Source: Yamagishiella unicocca
Lineage: Eukaryota; Chlorophyta; Chlorophyceae; Chlamydomonadales; Volvocaceae
DNA length: 64,000 nt
NCBI GenBank assembly: GCA_003116995.1
Contig: BDSL01000026.1
Span: 744,001-808,000 of the forward strand
Reading direction: 5' to 3'
Shown here: positions 1 to 16,500 of the stretch, in pieces
Numbering within the stretch: position 1 is the first letter of the stretch
Layout of the letters: every line of letters starts with the position of its first letter
Position numbers and translations under genes: made by a program
The notes under the pieces: generated by a model
Told to the model about the DNA's origin: nothing
The model's database searches: none
The model's input: only the letters and a program-made list of their open reading frames with translations

Positions 1-4834
<4,834 letters not shown>

Positions 4835-5204
4835 ATGACCGACCAGTTTTGAATTCGAGGTGGAGCGCAGGACGAAATTGAGAGTGGGCAGGGGGCGGCA
4901 ATTAGCGTATAGGGAGGGATGGAGAGTGAAAATTTACGAGTGCGCGTGCAGGAGCTGCTCGCTGTCGTTATGCAGTTGACGGATCCACTATTGCCTCACA
5001 GGCTGATGTCGGTTTCAGGTAGATATAGCGGCAAGATGACAGTTTTGGCTCTTTTCAGTAATATCCGAAAGTTGGGCATTGAAGGACGCCTGTTGTCAGG
5101 GATTAGCTGGCGCTGTGGAAATGCGTGGTTGTTCCACGCTTGACCGTTCAGCGGTTTGGATCTTACTGACTTCACACACCCTGTCGGCTCGAATTGCATT
5201 TGAT

Positions 5205-5209
5205 TGTAA
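5205..5209 (+). terminator. TGTAA poly(A) signal, probable HSP70B 3' end
   Basis: TGTAA is the usual volvocine polyadenylation signal. This is the first good copy downstream of the HSP70B stop, ~370 nt away. A second TGTAA at 5346-5350 is an alternative. Confidence 0.45.
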
Positions 5210-5611
5210 GCTCGATCTGCCAGACAGGTATCGGTGGGAGCGCATCAAGACCGCTTATTAGCGCACACTGGTGTGTGGACCGGTCCAAGGGATTTCCTTC
5301 GCGTAACAATGTTGATGAGAAATATCTCTTCCCCATATTTGGCAATGTAACGAGAGGAATCCCTGGGATGTGTTGTAGTCCATACACTACCATCGGATAG
5401 CGTGCCAGTAACTGATACAGATACCGTGGTCTGGGGATCCTTACTCTGTAACGTGAGGTGGCGTAATACCGACGACTCCCCGACTAATGAGGGTCTTGAC
5501 AAGGCTTCCAACGAACACAAGCCCAATTAGCCTATGTAGCTTGTGTGCCTAAAACATGCCTTACCCCCCAAACCAGCATTCCAAACGCACTTCGTACGTC
5601 GGTTTTCTCTG

Positions 5612-5695
5612 CTTTCCTTTTTCAGTGTCAGGCGATGCGCCCGATGGCTCTACCTTTTAAGGTCTGGAGCCCACTGTAACGATTACAACAACAAC
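5612..5695 (+). repeat. Dispersed repeat A, copy 1: exon-like fragment
   Basis: A pyrimidine tract ending in CAG (an acceptor-like site at 5621-5625) is followed by a block that recurs on the minus strand at 19184-19265. Over 54 aligned bases I count 46 identities. In one frame both copies read RCAxWLYLxxSGAHCNDY, and the differences there include Leu, Leu, Ser and Cys third-position changes that are silent. In a second frame both read EPTxTITTT. It looks like an exon remnant from a multicopy gene or element. The family is not recognised. Confidence 0.5.
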
Positions 5696-6406
5696 GGAAT
5701 ATACTTTTTTCCCTGTATCCTGGGAATCAGCCATCTGGCTTGTTGGGGTGTCTGGAGGTTACATTAGTAACGCACTTTTTCGGTTTGCTTTCAATGCTGC
5801 AAACCGTTCGTGTTCTCCACTAGCTATGGTTGAATCGTATAATATTCACTCCTCTGCATGAAACTCATGCTCTGAATCTTTGTGGCCAGCGGCAAGGCGA
5901 TCACGCACTTCGTCACTGTTACCTAATGGTCCGTTGCACTACAAATGGAGATGCCCTCTCTACAAACCCTTTTGTAGCTCATACCTCGCCGGGAACAGCT
6001 AGGGTTGCACGTTCGTGCCTGTGGACAGTGAGGACGGGCGCACTACTACTCCCATAGTTCCATCGGGTTTGATCGATGAGATCGCGTAGCAAAGCGTGTG
6101 GACAGCGCTGTCCAATCAGGGGAAGCGAGTGTTCCTGTACCGAAGCATGACGTTGGATGCTAGGACTGGAGTGAGGGCGGAGCAGCGAGGAGGGCAGAAG
6201 GTAGAGTCGGCCGGCGGCGTTTCAGGCCCAATGGCGACGAACCTAGGAAAACGCGGTAGAAACGCACGTGAGGACAAACTATAGCCGCCTGCCAGCAGGC
6301 AGTACGATGAAGGGTTGGCAGAGGCTAAGGCCGTGTGTTAATTCACCTCCCATGTGTGTACATGAAAGGCTACATATGTGCATGGGCAATTCACCAACCG
6401 AAACGA

Positions 6407-6411
6407 TTACA
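6407..6411 (-). terminator. TGTAA poly(A) signal, candidate for ATP sulfurylase
   Basis: TTACA on the plus strand is TGTAA on the minus strand, ~385 nt downstream of the ATP sulfurylase stop. It was the first copy I found. Confidence 0.35.
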
Positions 6412-6795
6412 CGGACTTGATTCGCTCTGTTGCGGATGGAAAACGCATTTCCTACAACTGCAAATGTTGCACCAAGGCCATTGCAGCTTGATGCAAGCAG
6501 GACACGTACCCTCGATAACACGGACCCTGACCCTCACTGCTCCCTTTTTGCACTGCAGTAGGTAAGGAAATGCTTGAACTGCCTACTCGATCTGATCCGC
6601 ATGAACGTTTAGGATGGCATATGCACTTCTAATCGCAGCGTCTGCTCCAAACGTATAATGTTGGAACAGCTAGGAAAAACGTTAGTAACACACTACTTCA
6701 GTATTACCGCTCGTCATACCCATACTGATCACCGGAGCCAGAAATCGTAAATGTCGGATCGTAAGGGCAGGGCACGTACCACCAGGTACGTATCC

Positions 6796-8719
6796 TTACT
6801 TCGCTGCCTGCTGCGTATGGTCGCGAAGCACCTTCACGACCGACTTAAAGGCAAACCACTCCGGGATGTCATCCCCAGCACGCAGCATCTGCCTGAACTT
6901 TGTGCCACTCAGCTTGCGGACCTTAAGCCCGTCCTTCTTGGCCACATCAACAGTGACGTAACCCTTCTCCTCAGTGTAGACGACGTCCGCGCTGGGCACA
7001 GTCTGCATGCCGAGCTCCTCTGCATGCTGCTTGGCGAAGTCCTGTGCGTCGTAGATACCGTAGAAGTCCTCGCCTGCGTTTGCAATTGCGTTTGCAGTTG
7101 GAACGATAAAAATTACGCACCCCTGATAAAGATGGACCGAAAACCAACCACTTGCTATGATCGTACTTAAACTAGATCGTACTTAAACTAGTAAGGCGGA
7201 AATTGTTAGCCCTTGCACATCGCAACTGACCTGACAGACAGCTCTTAGAGCCGGCCATGTCCCGGCCCACAATGAAGTGGGTGCAGCCATAGTTCTTGCG
7301 GATCAGCATATGTTGGATAGCCTCGCGCGGGCCGGCCATGTGCATGCTGTAAGGCAGGTAAGCCCACTTGATCGCGGGGTTCTGCAGCTCCGCCTTCAGC
7401 ACCTCGTAGGTGTGGTATCGGACAATGCCTGGGATGTCGTCATCCTGGGAAAGGTTTAAATAAGGATTAGACACGATCTGGAGCTATGCATGGTGCCGCG
7501 CAAGCACGTGAAACGGGACTTGAAACAGCACCAGAGGCGTCCTACCTGTGTTGGCCCGCACGTGGGATGTACAAGGCAGACGGCGCCGGGTCGAACGTTG
7601 GGAGCGTACAACGCCCTGGTGAAGAGCTCGTAGTGTGCCCGATGGACCGGGTTGCGGCACTGGAACACGACGACATCCTGCTCTGCCGGCAGCATAGCGC
7701 GCACCTCCGAAGGTGTTGCGCACGGGAACACCCTACGGCAGGAGACACATGCGGAAAAGATTCAGGGGCAGTACACACGTAGCTACCACTTCACAAGATG
7801 GGAACGGGCTTACAAGCTCAACACGCAGTTAATTGGGATTGAAGGCAACGCACCGTTTGGGCAGCTCGAAGCCCCAAACCTTGCCTCCGAGGTAGTACTT
7901 GCCGCGCTCCATGGCAACCATTTGCACGCCAGGGTGCTCCAAGGAGCTCGTCCGGTAGCACTCCTTCGTCTCCAGGGCCTTATTTGGCTGCCACTTGCTC
8001 TCAACTTCCAACACACCGAGGTTTTGGCCCTTGTACGTCAGCAGTACCTACGATGACATGAATGCAACACCTGAAAACTATGCAGCTGGCGACTGCCCAC
8101 ACATTCTCTCTATGTCCAACGCACTAAGTCCATTCGTGCGCATACCCTTCCATTTCCCATAACCATACCCGGTCGCCCTCCTTGACGTTCTCATCGTTGG
8201 TATCCATCACGACGGGAAGTCCGAAGATGAGGTTGCTGGTGGGCAGCCTACAAGACGGAAGGAAATGGGTTGGTCCTGCTGATTGCGTTAACAGCCGTTG
8301 TTGCAGCAGAGTTGTCTGAAACCCAGTTCGCCCACCTCATGTTCTTCACGACGTGATCATAAACATCGCGATTCATGAAGCCGCTCAGGGGCGAAAAGCC
8401 TCCCACGGAAAGGAGTTCAACATCGCACGCGTTGCGATCGCTGCACTCCGTCTTGTGCTTGCACGACGCGATCAGGTCCTTCTTGAGCGCCGAGTCATTC
8501 ACCAACAGGTTCTTCAGCTCTCCACCATGGGGTAAAATGTGCCCCGACGCATCCCTGAGCGCAAACAAGGAACGTGATGTGCGAATTTTCTTGGCCTGGA
8601 TTTCGATGTAGAACTTACGTCTGGAAAGGGACTTTCGAAGAGAAGGCGCGTACAGCTTGAGAAGATAAGCTGCCTTTGCTCAGCGCGCCAGCAAAGCCAC
8701 GACCAAGAAGCTGTAGCAT
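6796..8719 (-). CDS. ATS: ATP sulfurylase (sulfate adenylyltransferase), organellar
   Basis: Makes adenosine 5'-phosphosulfate from ATP and sulfate, the first committed step of sulfate assimilation. Seven exons, read right to left: 8719-8619, 8554-8336, 8247-8169, 8047-7854, 7732-7546, 7444-7231, 7073-6796, giving 423 residues with all phases matching. The catalytic motif [12 protein letters not shown] (residues 221-232) has both histidines of the nucleotidyl-transfer site. GRDMAG (320-325) and the C-terminal [15 protein letters not shown] are typical of the algal/bacterial-like subfamily rather than higher-plant ATPS. There is no APS-kinase domain. The start at 8719 opens a basic, Ser/Ala-rich presequence with VRAFSS, then the conserved HGG and [12 protein letters not shown] segments. 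One intron has a 16-bp tandem duplication (7159-7190). In algae the gene responds to sulfur starvation (known for the family, not visible here). Confidence 0.95.
7159..7190. repeat. Exact 16-bp tandem duplication in an ATP sulfurylase intron
   Basis: The unit gatcgtacttaaacta occurs twice head to tail (7159-7174, 7175-7190) inside the last intron. It is probably a recent slippage or repair footprint. Confidence 0.9.
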
Positions 8720-10601
8720 TGTGTCACTTAGCGTGCTAAACTCCGCGGTTCGGGAGGGACCCTACACACACGTCTAAGGTTGTATATGGTAAAGAGCTGA
8801 TCAAAGTGAAGGCAATACAATAAGAGGCATCGGCCTGGTGTGTTGGTGGGCCTTATGGGACGAAATAAGAGGGAAGTAACGGCCTTCAGGCCAAACCAGT
8901 CCTACTAATTTCCATTCTTGCTGTAAAATGTGCAAAAAGTGTGAGGTTTCCATCATATTTCTTATGCAGCCACTGCTCCACTGAGCCGCCAATTGATGGG
9001 TTGCAAGCTTGCAACTGTCGAACTTGCACCTTCACTGCCCTGCCTTTCGGATATCGAAGCCTCATATTCGCATGACACCTTATCATAATGTTGGTTTCAT
9101 GGGGAGGAAGGGAAAATGCGCCGGCACGGGAGGCGAACGTGCACAGCCCGGGTAAGGCGTCGTGATGCTTTCGTGGTATACTTGCCCCGGCTTGCGTTCA
9201 ACTCAGTTGTAATCCTCTATGGCCTGTAAGCACTGTTTTTTGTGCCAAGAGGGACGGGGACCCCTAAATCTTGGAAACGCCCACAAGCTCAAACCCAACC
9301 ACCACCTGATAGGGTTATGAATTGCGTCGCGTACCGCAGTGACGCATGGGGGTAAACCCGTACAGGCCCTGGCCTATGCCGATGTGTGTTTGCTCGTTCC
9401 AATGGTCAGAGGCTGCCATGTCATAGTGTGGGAACCTTATCATGCAGTCCAAAAGGTTTAATGACACCGGGTGACAGGTACGAGTCGATGATACCATCTT
9501 TTGCCTTTGGATTACAAAGTTTTGGTACCTGCTCCCCCACTTACGTGCTCTCCCGGCGCCTGCCAAAGTTCGCTGACTGACAGCACTGAGCCCTTTTGAT
9601 CGCTTTTATCTGATTTATGCGTGTCCCAAGCCAACACGTGCAATCCGTGCTGGGTCCCCCCCGCACCCTGATGGCGCTGACCGCATTTCAGCGCATCCAC
9701 ATGCTAGGGCCCTGATGAGCTTCATACTGCATGCCTTCGTACAGTTTTGCTATGTAGGTTGCAAGGAAAACCCGTGTACGAAAGAATCACCGCTTAGGAC
9801 AGCCGTTTGGAGATGCATGCCGGAGGACTTGGGGAAAGTATAGTCGGTCGTCGTACGTCGACCTTCGGCGACTTTATCTAAATCGGCGGCGAATCCTTAA
9901 CTAGGATAAAGGAGGACCCCGCGCGGCGCAAGGAAATGTTTTGCGAAGTCGATTTGGTTTGGGCGCAAGCGGGGGAATGTGAGCTGGCTAGCGATGGGAT
10001 AGGAAAAAGACGCGGAGGCGGTGTCATGCTCGCACGCGAGTGCCCTTCACCACGCAATAAAACGTCAACTAAGGTGCTTCAATACTGCCTGTTGAAATTA
10101 TGTTTCCGCCGACGCATGCCGCAACGAAGAGGTTTGTAACATAACCGAATTTCATAAGCTACAAAAAAGGACGGAGCGGCTCCTGCAGAAACGACCACCG
10201 TTTGGGGCCGTGGTGGTCCATGCAAGCAACACCTTCGCACTATGCTTTTGCAACTCCATGTATAGGATAACTGCCATGCTGCAACACCCTATACTGCACG
10301 CCACTACCACACCCGACAAGCTGGCCATGCGATGGCCCCTGGCCATACCGCATCTCACTCACGGCTGCTCCTTGAAGGTGGAAGACGCCGGAGCGCGTCC
10401 ATTATCAATACGTATCCTCACCATACAGCTTTTGTCCCAGAATGCGTGTCCAAACATGCCCGCTCGCCCACACAGGATGTTCCAGTGCGTATGTCCGTGG
10501 CCGGGACAACCAACCCGACCACTTAACCTGTGACAATCCCGTCAGATTTAGTTCCCTACAATGGCGACCGAAGGTAAGAAGGCAGCATGAGCCCGCCGTC
10601 A
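8720..10601. other. Intergenic: ATP sulfurylase promoter side and U2AF35 3' side
   Basis: No gene is seen. The stretch contains copy 1 of dispersed repeat B (9756-9945). The segment just right of 8719 should hold the ATP sulfurylase promoter. No confident TATA or sulfur-response element was recognised. Confidence 0.55.
9756..9945 (+). repeat. Dispersed repeat B, copy 1
   Basis: Shares an ordered series of blocks with 63784-63991 near the right end of the window: GGTTGC-AGGAAAAC-CGTGTACGAA, then AGATGCAT, GTCGACCTTCGGCG, TAAATCGGCGGCG and finally GGACCCCGCGCGGCGCAAGGA. Both copies have the same orientation. Spacing differs by small indels. It is a non-coding dispersed element, possibly a MITE or other short transposon. 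No terminal inverted repeat or target duplication is certain. Confidence 0.8.
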
Positions 10602-12023
10602 TCACCAGTTGTTGTAACCACCTCCATACGCTGGCGGAGCGCCAGGACCCCCTCCTGGATCGCGGTCACTCCGATCCACGTTCCAGGAGGCAATCTTTGC
10701 CCGGCGCTCCTCCGACGTCTCACGGCGGCGGTCACCTCCTGGCCTGTCGCCGCCTGCCCTCTCTCGGCTGCGGCTGCGCGGCCGGCCCCGGTCCCTGCTG
10801 CGGCTGCGACGCCTCTCCCGATCCCGTTCACGCCTGCGACACAGCAATATAAGAATTGAGGTGCTAAGCGCATGCCTTTCAAGTGTGTGTGGGAGTAATT
10901 CGGGATGATCGGAAAGTGATACGTTCTGCAGATATCCTTGCTCATAAGCCTGCTCCCCAAAACGTCACACCACACCCGTATACATCCGACAAGCACCAAC
11001 CATGTAGGTTAAACTCCCATCGATACCATAACCCCGGCTTTTGCGCCTCTGCTCGTTTCCCATACCTTGGGCTCCTGCTATCTTCGTTGTCACGGCGTTT
11101 GTAGCGCCCGAACAGCTTCTTCCGCAGCTCCCTGCTAATGGGCTTCAAGTGCATAAAATTGCAGTAGCCGCCGCGATTGCAGGTATTCTCCTCATACTGC
11201 CTGCAGGTGGCCTCCCGGAAATCTGTGACGGGACTGAACTCCACCACGATCGGACGTCCATCATAATAACGACCTTGAAGCGCCTGCAGCGCAAGCGCTG
11301 CTGCCTCTTCGTCCCGGAATTTGGCGTACACGTTGCCGACCATGTGGTCAGCAAAGTTGTCGCACACATTCAGGTTCTCCAGCTCGCCGTGCTGCGCCAA
11401 CTCCTCGAAGACGTCCTCATAAAAGTCCTATTGCGGATGGACAGGGTCAAACGAAACCGTGTAGGCACCCAAGCATGGGCTAAAGCTGACAACGTCTACA
11501 CAAGTTCCATGCACACGTATACAACCACGCATAGGAATGCAGCAAATAAAGACCTTAGCCAGGAAACTAAATTCTGGGCTCGACCCAACATTCAACGTGA
11601 CATAGTGTATGCTTCAAACCATGTCACATGAGAAGGCCAGAAGTCCTTGCATGAAGTTAACGTGAGAGTAATTCGCACCTCGAAATGCTCCTGGGCGGCT
11701 TTCGGGTCTACACGAATAGGGAGCCCGTCAGGTCCGAGAGGTGCGTTCAGGAGAGGATTCTGATACATATTGGCCATTAGGATTGTTGGGCTGATGGTTG
11801 GCCGATTGTGCAGGCGAGAGCAACGATCTCCATGGCGGCATGCTCTGCCGGCAGGCGGGAAGGAACAGTATAGACGCTTAGCAAATACATCCCTTTCGAT
11901 TCCGCATAGTGACATATGTTGCAGTGCCTCCACAAGGCCACTGGCTCACCCAATCTTGAAGTAAAAAGGACAATTGACGCGGTCCTTCTCCGTGCCAAAG
12001 ATACTCGCTAGATGTTCGGCCAT
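10602..12023 (-). CDS. U2AF35: U2 snRNP auxiliary factor small subunit (U2AF35)
   Basis: Recognises the AG at 3' splice sites as the small partner of U2AF65 in the nucleus. Four exons, right to left: 12023-11950, 11844-11679, 11427-11066, 10833-10602, giving 277 residues. The N-terminus [18 protein letters not shown] matches the family start closely. CCCH zinc finger 1 uses C18, C27, C33 and H37. The U2AF-homology RRM spans ~80-148 ([18 protein letters not shown]). CCCH zinc finger 2 uses C155, C163, C169 and H173 and is followed by the hallmark [19 protein letters not shown]. The C-terminus is an Arg/Ser/Asp-rich RS domain ending in a short Gly/Tyr tail. Length is slightly above the human protein (240). 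The stop is at 10602-10604. No clear TGTAA was found downstream. Confidence 0.97.
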
Positions 12024-13508
12024 TATATGCCACTGATTGCTATTATGTACTCATCGGCGCTTTACTTGGCGCACTAGGCTAATCGCGACTGTATATGACA
12101 TGTGCCCTTCCAATGTTCTAGATGCTGTGGAAGTGACCCTGCGTGACATAGACTGGGACATAGCCAACATGCGCAAGAATCCCTGCCCAATTCGTACGGT
12201 GACGGTCGGCTTTGCGCCGTACGGATGTACTACCATTTCCATCGGTTCAGCGTTCAGGCCGCATGTTCTGTTAGTTTGTTAGTTTGGAATATTTACGTGT
12301 TTGTGGCAGCTTCAATTACAGTTCATGACACTTTGTCAAACGAAGTTATATGTTGGAATGAAGGACGTTGTTTATTGCTCATTACTGCCGTATCGCGTTA
12401 CAGCAGAAGAAGGGGTCGAATGGCCAGCACTCAGATCCCAGCCACCCGGTGTAGAGGCCAGCACTCAGATCCCAGCCACCCCTTCGGAGACACAAAATCC
12501 AGAAAATAATAGAAAGACGCACGCCCCTGACACCCACCCATATTGAGATTGCACTAGTGGCCGACAGTGATGACAGTCACCACATTGCACCCCGCGACTA
12601 AACACACGGCAAACACGCCCTGTAAGGCAACAAGAAAAGAACGCCCCGCAAGGCGGCGAAACCACCCAAACCGAACGGGACCCCGCACGGCGCCAGGGGC
12701 GCCCCGTATTGAGACCGGAGCGGCGCCCCCGACGTCGAGTGCAGCAGAGCCGAGCACACGGCCGCTACCCAGGGGAGGAGGGTGGGAATGTTAGAGGCCG
12801 CCGTCCCGGCAGAGGGACACGGCTCTGTGGTACTATCAGCACAACGGCAGATACTGAGAACAGGCAGGCGCGCAACCTAAGCAGCAGCCAGCCACCAGTC
12901 GCCGTACCAGTCGTCGTACCCGCACCATGCGCTGGACACCTGCACGCCACGGCAGTCTATTCGCAATAAACAACCTTATCTCATTCATACTTCACTCGAT
13001 AAGCCATGTCATTTCCATCCCACACAATGGTGGCTCCTGCGTGTTTGGCGAAGCTAGCACGCCCGTATGGATAATGGGGCCACTTGTGACTGAAGCCCTT
13101 CCCCCGTATCATTGGGGCTAGCTTGTGCAATATTCTACTCGTGGTGAAACAAGGCGAACAAGCCATGGTTTAGTTGCATCAGGGCGGGCCCATGACTCGT
13201 CGGATTGAAAGTTAGGGACTATATGGGATGCCGAGTGGTGTTATGTTGATCATGCCATGTGTATGTGTCTCCTCGTTGTGGAATGTACGGAATTGGCGAT
13301 GCTCGGCCTTTTCCATATGAAATTGGTAGAAGTACTAAACAATATATGATTACCGGCTAATTGAAATAGGTGGTTGATGGGCTCATGTCAGTCGTTTGGA
13401 TGTGTACATTGCTTCACAATTGAACGGGTTCATTTCTCGCACGTATCTCTTGGCCATGTCGTCTGAAGTTAAAACCTATATCATGGTATAATAGTGAACG
13501 CAACAGGC
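12024..13508. other. Intergenic between divergent U2AF35 and mitoribosomal gene
   Basis: Divergent promoter region of ~1.5 kb. It holds a 34-bp-period direct duplication (12422-12481), a GC-richer stretch at about 12640-12960, and a TATA-like GGTATAATAG at 13485-13494 just before the chosen ATG of the next gene. No gene is supported. Confidence 0.55.
12422..12481. repeat. Two-copy direct repeat, 34-bp period
   Basis: A 26-base block beginning ggccagcactcagatcccag is present at 12422-12447 and again at 12456-12481, separated by 8 bases. Confidence 0.85.
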
Positions 13509-16500
13509 ATGGCGTGTACAGCCGGCAGGCTGAGAGCCGCACGGTACTCTGCGCTTCAAGCTTTGGCGGCTGTCGAAACGTCTTTGCCGTCCGCATTTCC
13601 TAGCGTAATTGGACCTGCGGCTGAGATCAGGTGCCGAGCATGGGTAAGCTCTTCGTGGCTAGCAGCGCCATCCTTGTCAACCTCGGCGGCACTTTATGAT
13701 AGAGGAGGTGCCGATGATCAGCGATCAGCTGGCAGCATACATCGGAGAGCGAGGCAAGACGACCGCGCGCACGGGTTGGCACAAGATCAGCGTCCGCAGT
13801 CCGGGCAACCTCGCAGCCCGCCCAGGAAAGATGGAGGCGACGAACGCTCCCGCGGCACCGTAAGCCGCACCCGTGATCGGGACAGTGGGCAGCCGCGCTC
13901 TGACGCAGGCCGGGGGCTGCCTGACCGCGCTGCTGGGGGGGCCCCAGGCTTGCAGGGCGCTGACCGTCCTGCGCAGCGCGTCAACACCCCTGGAGGGTCC
14001 TTGCAGCACCGGGGGGATTCCGCAGCGCCCAAGCCGCCACCACTGGCGCACCAACGATGGCCAGCCGTTCGCCGTTGGGACCTTGCGGCTCGGAATGCGC
14101 CGCAGCGTGTGGTGAACCTCATCGGCGACCCGCGCACAGGCGTCGCGGACGACACCACCAGCAACCCTTTCGGCGAGGTGACGGTCGATATGATTCACCA
14201 CCAGCCTAACAACGAGGTGTACTGGTTCAAATACGACTTTGCTGGCGGCCAGCTTCACGGCGCGCACCGCGACGCACGTCTGTCTGACTACACTCGCAAC
14301 CTGATGTACCTTCTGCGCGCTAAGGACCCCAAGCGGTACGACTCAGCGGTATCCTGGGCGGTGGTAGCGGCCATGGTGTGGTAGTGGGCGTTTGGGGGCG
14401 TCGGAGGGCTTCCGGTGGTAGTGGTGGCTGCGAGGCGAGTGCTGGGTCACCAGAGAAGCGAGCCGTTGGTGCGTGCATGCCTTAGTTTGGACGGCCGACG
14501 TCGGGAGTTCTTCGAGAGATCAGATTTCCATACACTGCAATTGTCGGTCAGGAAACGGCAATGATGGAGGTATTCGGATTGAACTGGTTGCCCAGCCTGC
14601 TTGCAAATGACTAGTGGGTTACGGGATGGATGCATGCCCTTGTGGCTCTGCACGAGCGCAACCGCTGCCGCCCCTCACTGCCCGCGCAGTTGGACCGTCC
14701 AGGCTCTGGCGGAAAAGTTCCGGATCCGCAAGCAGCGTGTGCTGGCTATCCTGGCGCTCAAGGTGCGTGCGCGTGTGCGGCGGCTTAACCAATCCTCGTG
14801 ACGACATAGCACTGGAGCCACACGCGTACTAGGCCTTCGTGCGGTTCAAAACACCTGCACCAGGACGGGGCCAAGCTACCGGGCGATACAGTACCCAGGT
14901 AATGAAAGCGGAGAGCATGGCAGTAATCCGGTCCTCACGCCGGTATCATTGCAGGAGCTGGAGGCGCAACGTATTGAGGATGGCCGGCTACTGACGGGGC
15001 CGCTGTCCTCGTACGCCCTCACGGTCCACACCGACGATGTGTACCTGGACCCCGTCACGGGCGCACCTAGAAGGTCCCCGCCCGCAGCAGCGGCGTCCAA
15101 GAAGGAGGTCTCCACCTCGTCCGCACCGGTGTCTGGGGCGGCGGCGGGGCAGTTCCATGTGGACTCCATGCTACCGCAGGTACGCTGCTATAGCTTCGTT
15201 TAGATCTTCAGAAGGCTTGAGGGGCCGACACAGGCTCAGGGCCGCCGCCACCGCAGCGGGAGATGTGCTCCGAAAACCCAAACTGCTGGTTAAAGAGCAC
15301 CCGGTTGCGGCCTAAGGCGGCTTCACCCCTGCAACCGCCCTTATCCTTGGCTGCATACGCAGGTGCTGTCCGCGGCGCAGCAGCTGCAGGCGCAGTGGAT
15401 TCAAATCCTGAAGGAGCACGCGTTCGACCCCGCGGCCATTCGCCAGGCACTGCTGGCGGACCTGCGCCTGGCAGTAGACCTGGCGGCCCGGGTCTTCGGT
15501 ACGGGTGGAGCAGGCAGCGGTGACGATGCCGGGCCGGCGGCGACCACCGAGGCTGTGCCTTACCTGGCGGAGGAGATGCAGGCCTACCGCGCGGCACTGG
15601 AGGCAGTCGTCGCGGCGGTGGACGACATTGTGTCCGTCTCGCCTTCGTTGCTGGTGCGGCAGTGGGGGCCCGGATGCGGGTGGGCGGAGCCAGCAGTGAC
15701 GCTGGGGCCGCTGTCGGTGATATCTCCATAAATATCAAGTCATTTTCCAATGAGCGGGTCTGCTGCTGTTCTGGTGGTCTACAGCCTACCTTTTTCCAGC
15801 CTGTTTTCCTTCGCTTCTCGGTTTATTTATCTCTCCTATCCCCTACCTTCTACGCCGGTCGGCGCTGCAGGAAGAGCGGCGCGTCGCAGCTTTTCAGGTT
15901 GAAGTCGAGTCAGCGCTGGCAGCGGCGTCACAGGAGGTCAGCAAGGAGGCCCTCGGCCTGCCGATGTCGTACGCAACCGGCGCGAGGCCCGGCGCAGACG
16001 GCACCGCTAACGCGGCGGCCCGGGGAGGAGCGGCCGCTGCTCCTCGTGCTGATGCTGGCACCGCCAGCAGCTCGGACCCCGCCGCTGGCACCGGCGCTGT
16101 GCCGAGCGCGGGCCTGCAGGAGCTGCAGCTGGCGGTGTCCGTGGTTCTGGAGCCCGTGATGAAGGTAGGCCCGGTGGTGCGTATGGCTGCAGGGCCGTGC
16201 TCCACGACCGAGATGTGGATTGCCCCGGGGGGATTGGCGCCTGGGCTGCCTTGTCATCCTTTACGTCGATCCTGCAGTCCTGCCATCCGGCCATCCTCCT
16301 TTGTTGACACCTATCTGGCCGTTGCTTGACCGCCGCCACCTGGCCAGACATGTGACGACGGCGAGCTGCTGCGGCTCTTCTTCAGTCTGCCGCCTGGGAC
16401 TCGGGGGTTGCTGCTGCGCCTCCTGCCGGAGCTCTCCATACGCCTCAACGCAGCCGGAGTCGACCTGGTCCGTGCAACCAAGAAGGCGCCGCATTCAGCA

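Larger units (their letters stand above)
4835..6795. other. Intergenic, HSP70B 3' UTR and ATP sulfurylase 3' UTR (convergent genes)
   Basis: No complete gene is visible. The stretch holds the two convergent 3' UTRs, one copy of a dispersed coding-like repeat (5612-5695) and an isolated protein-like fragment on the minus strand near 5410-5500. The rest is near-balanced in base composition with frequent stops in all frames. Confidence 0.6.
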
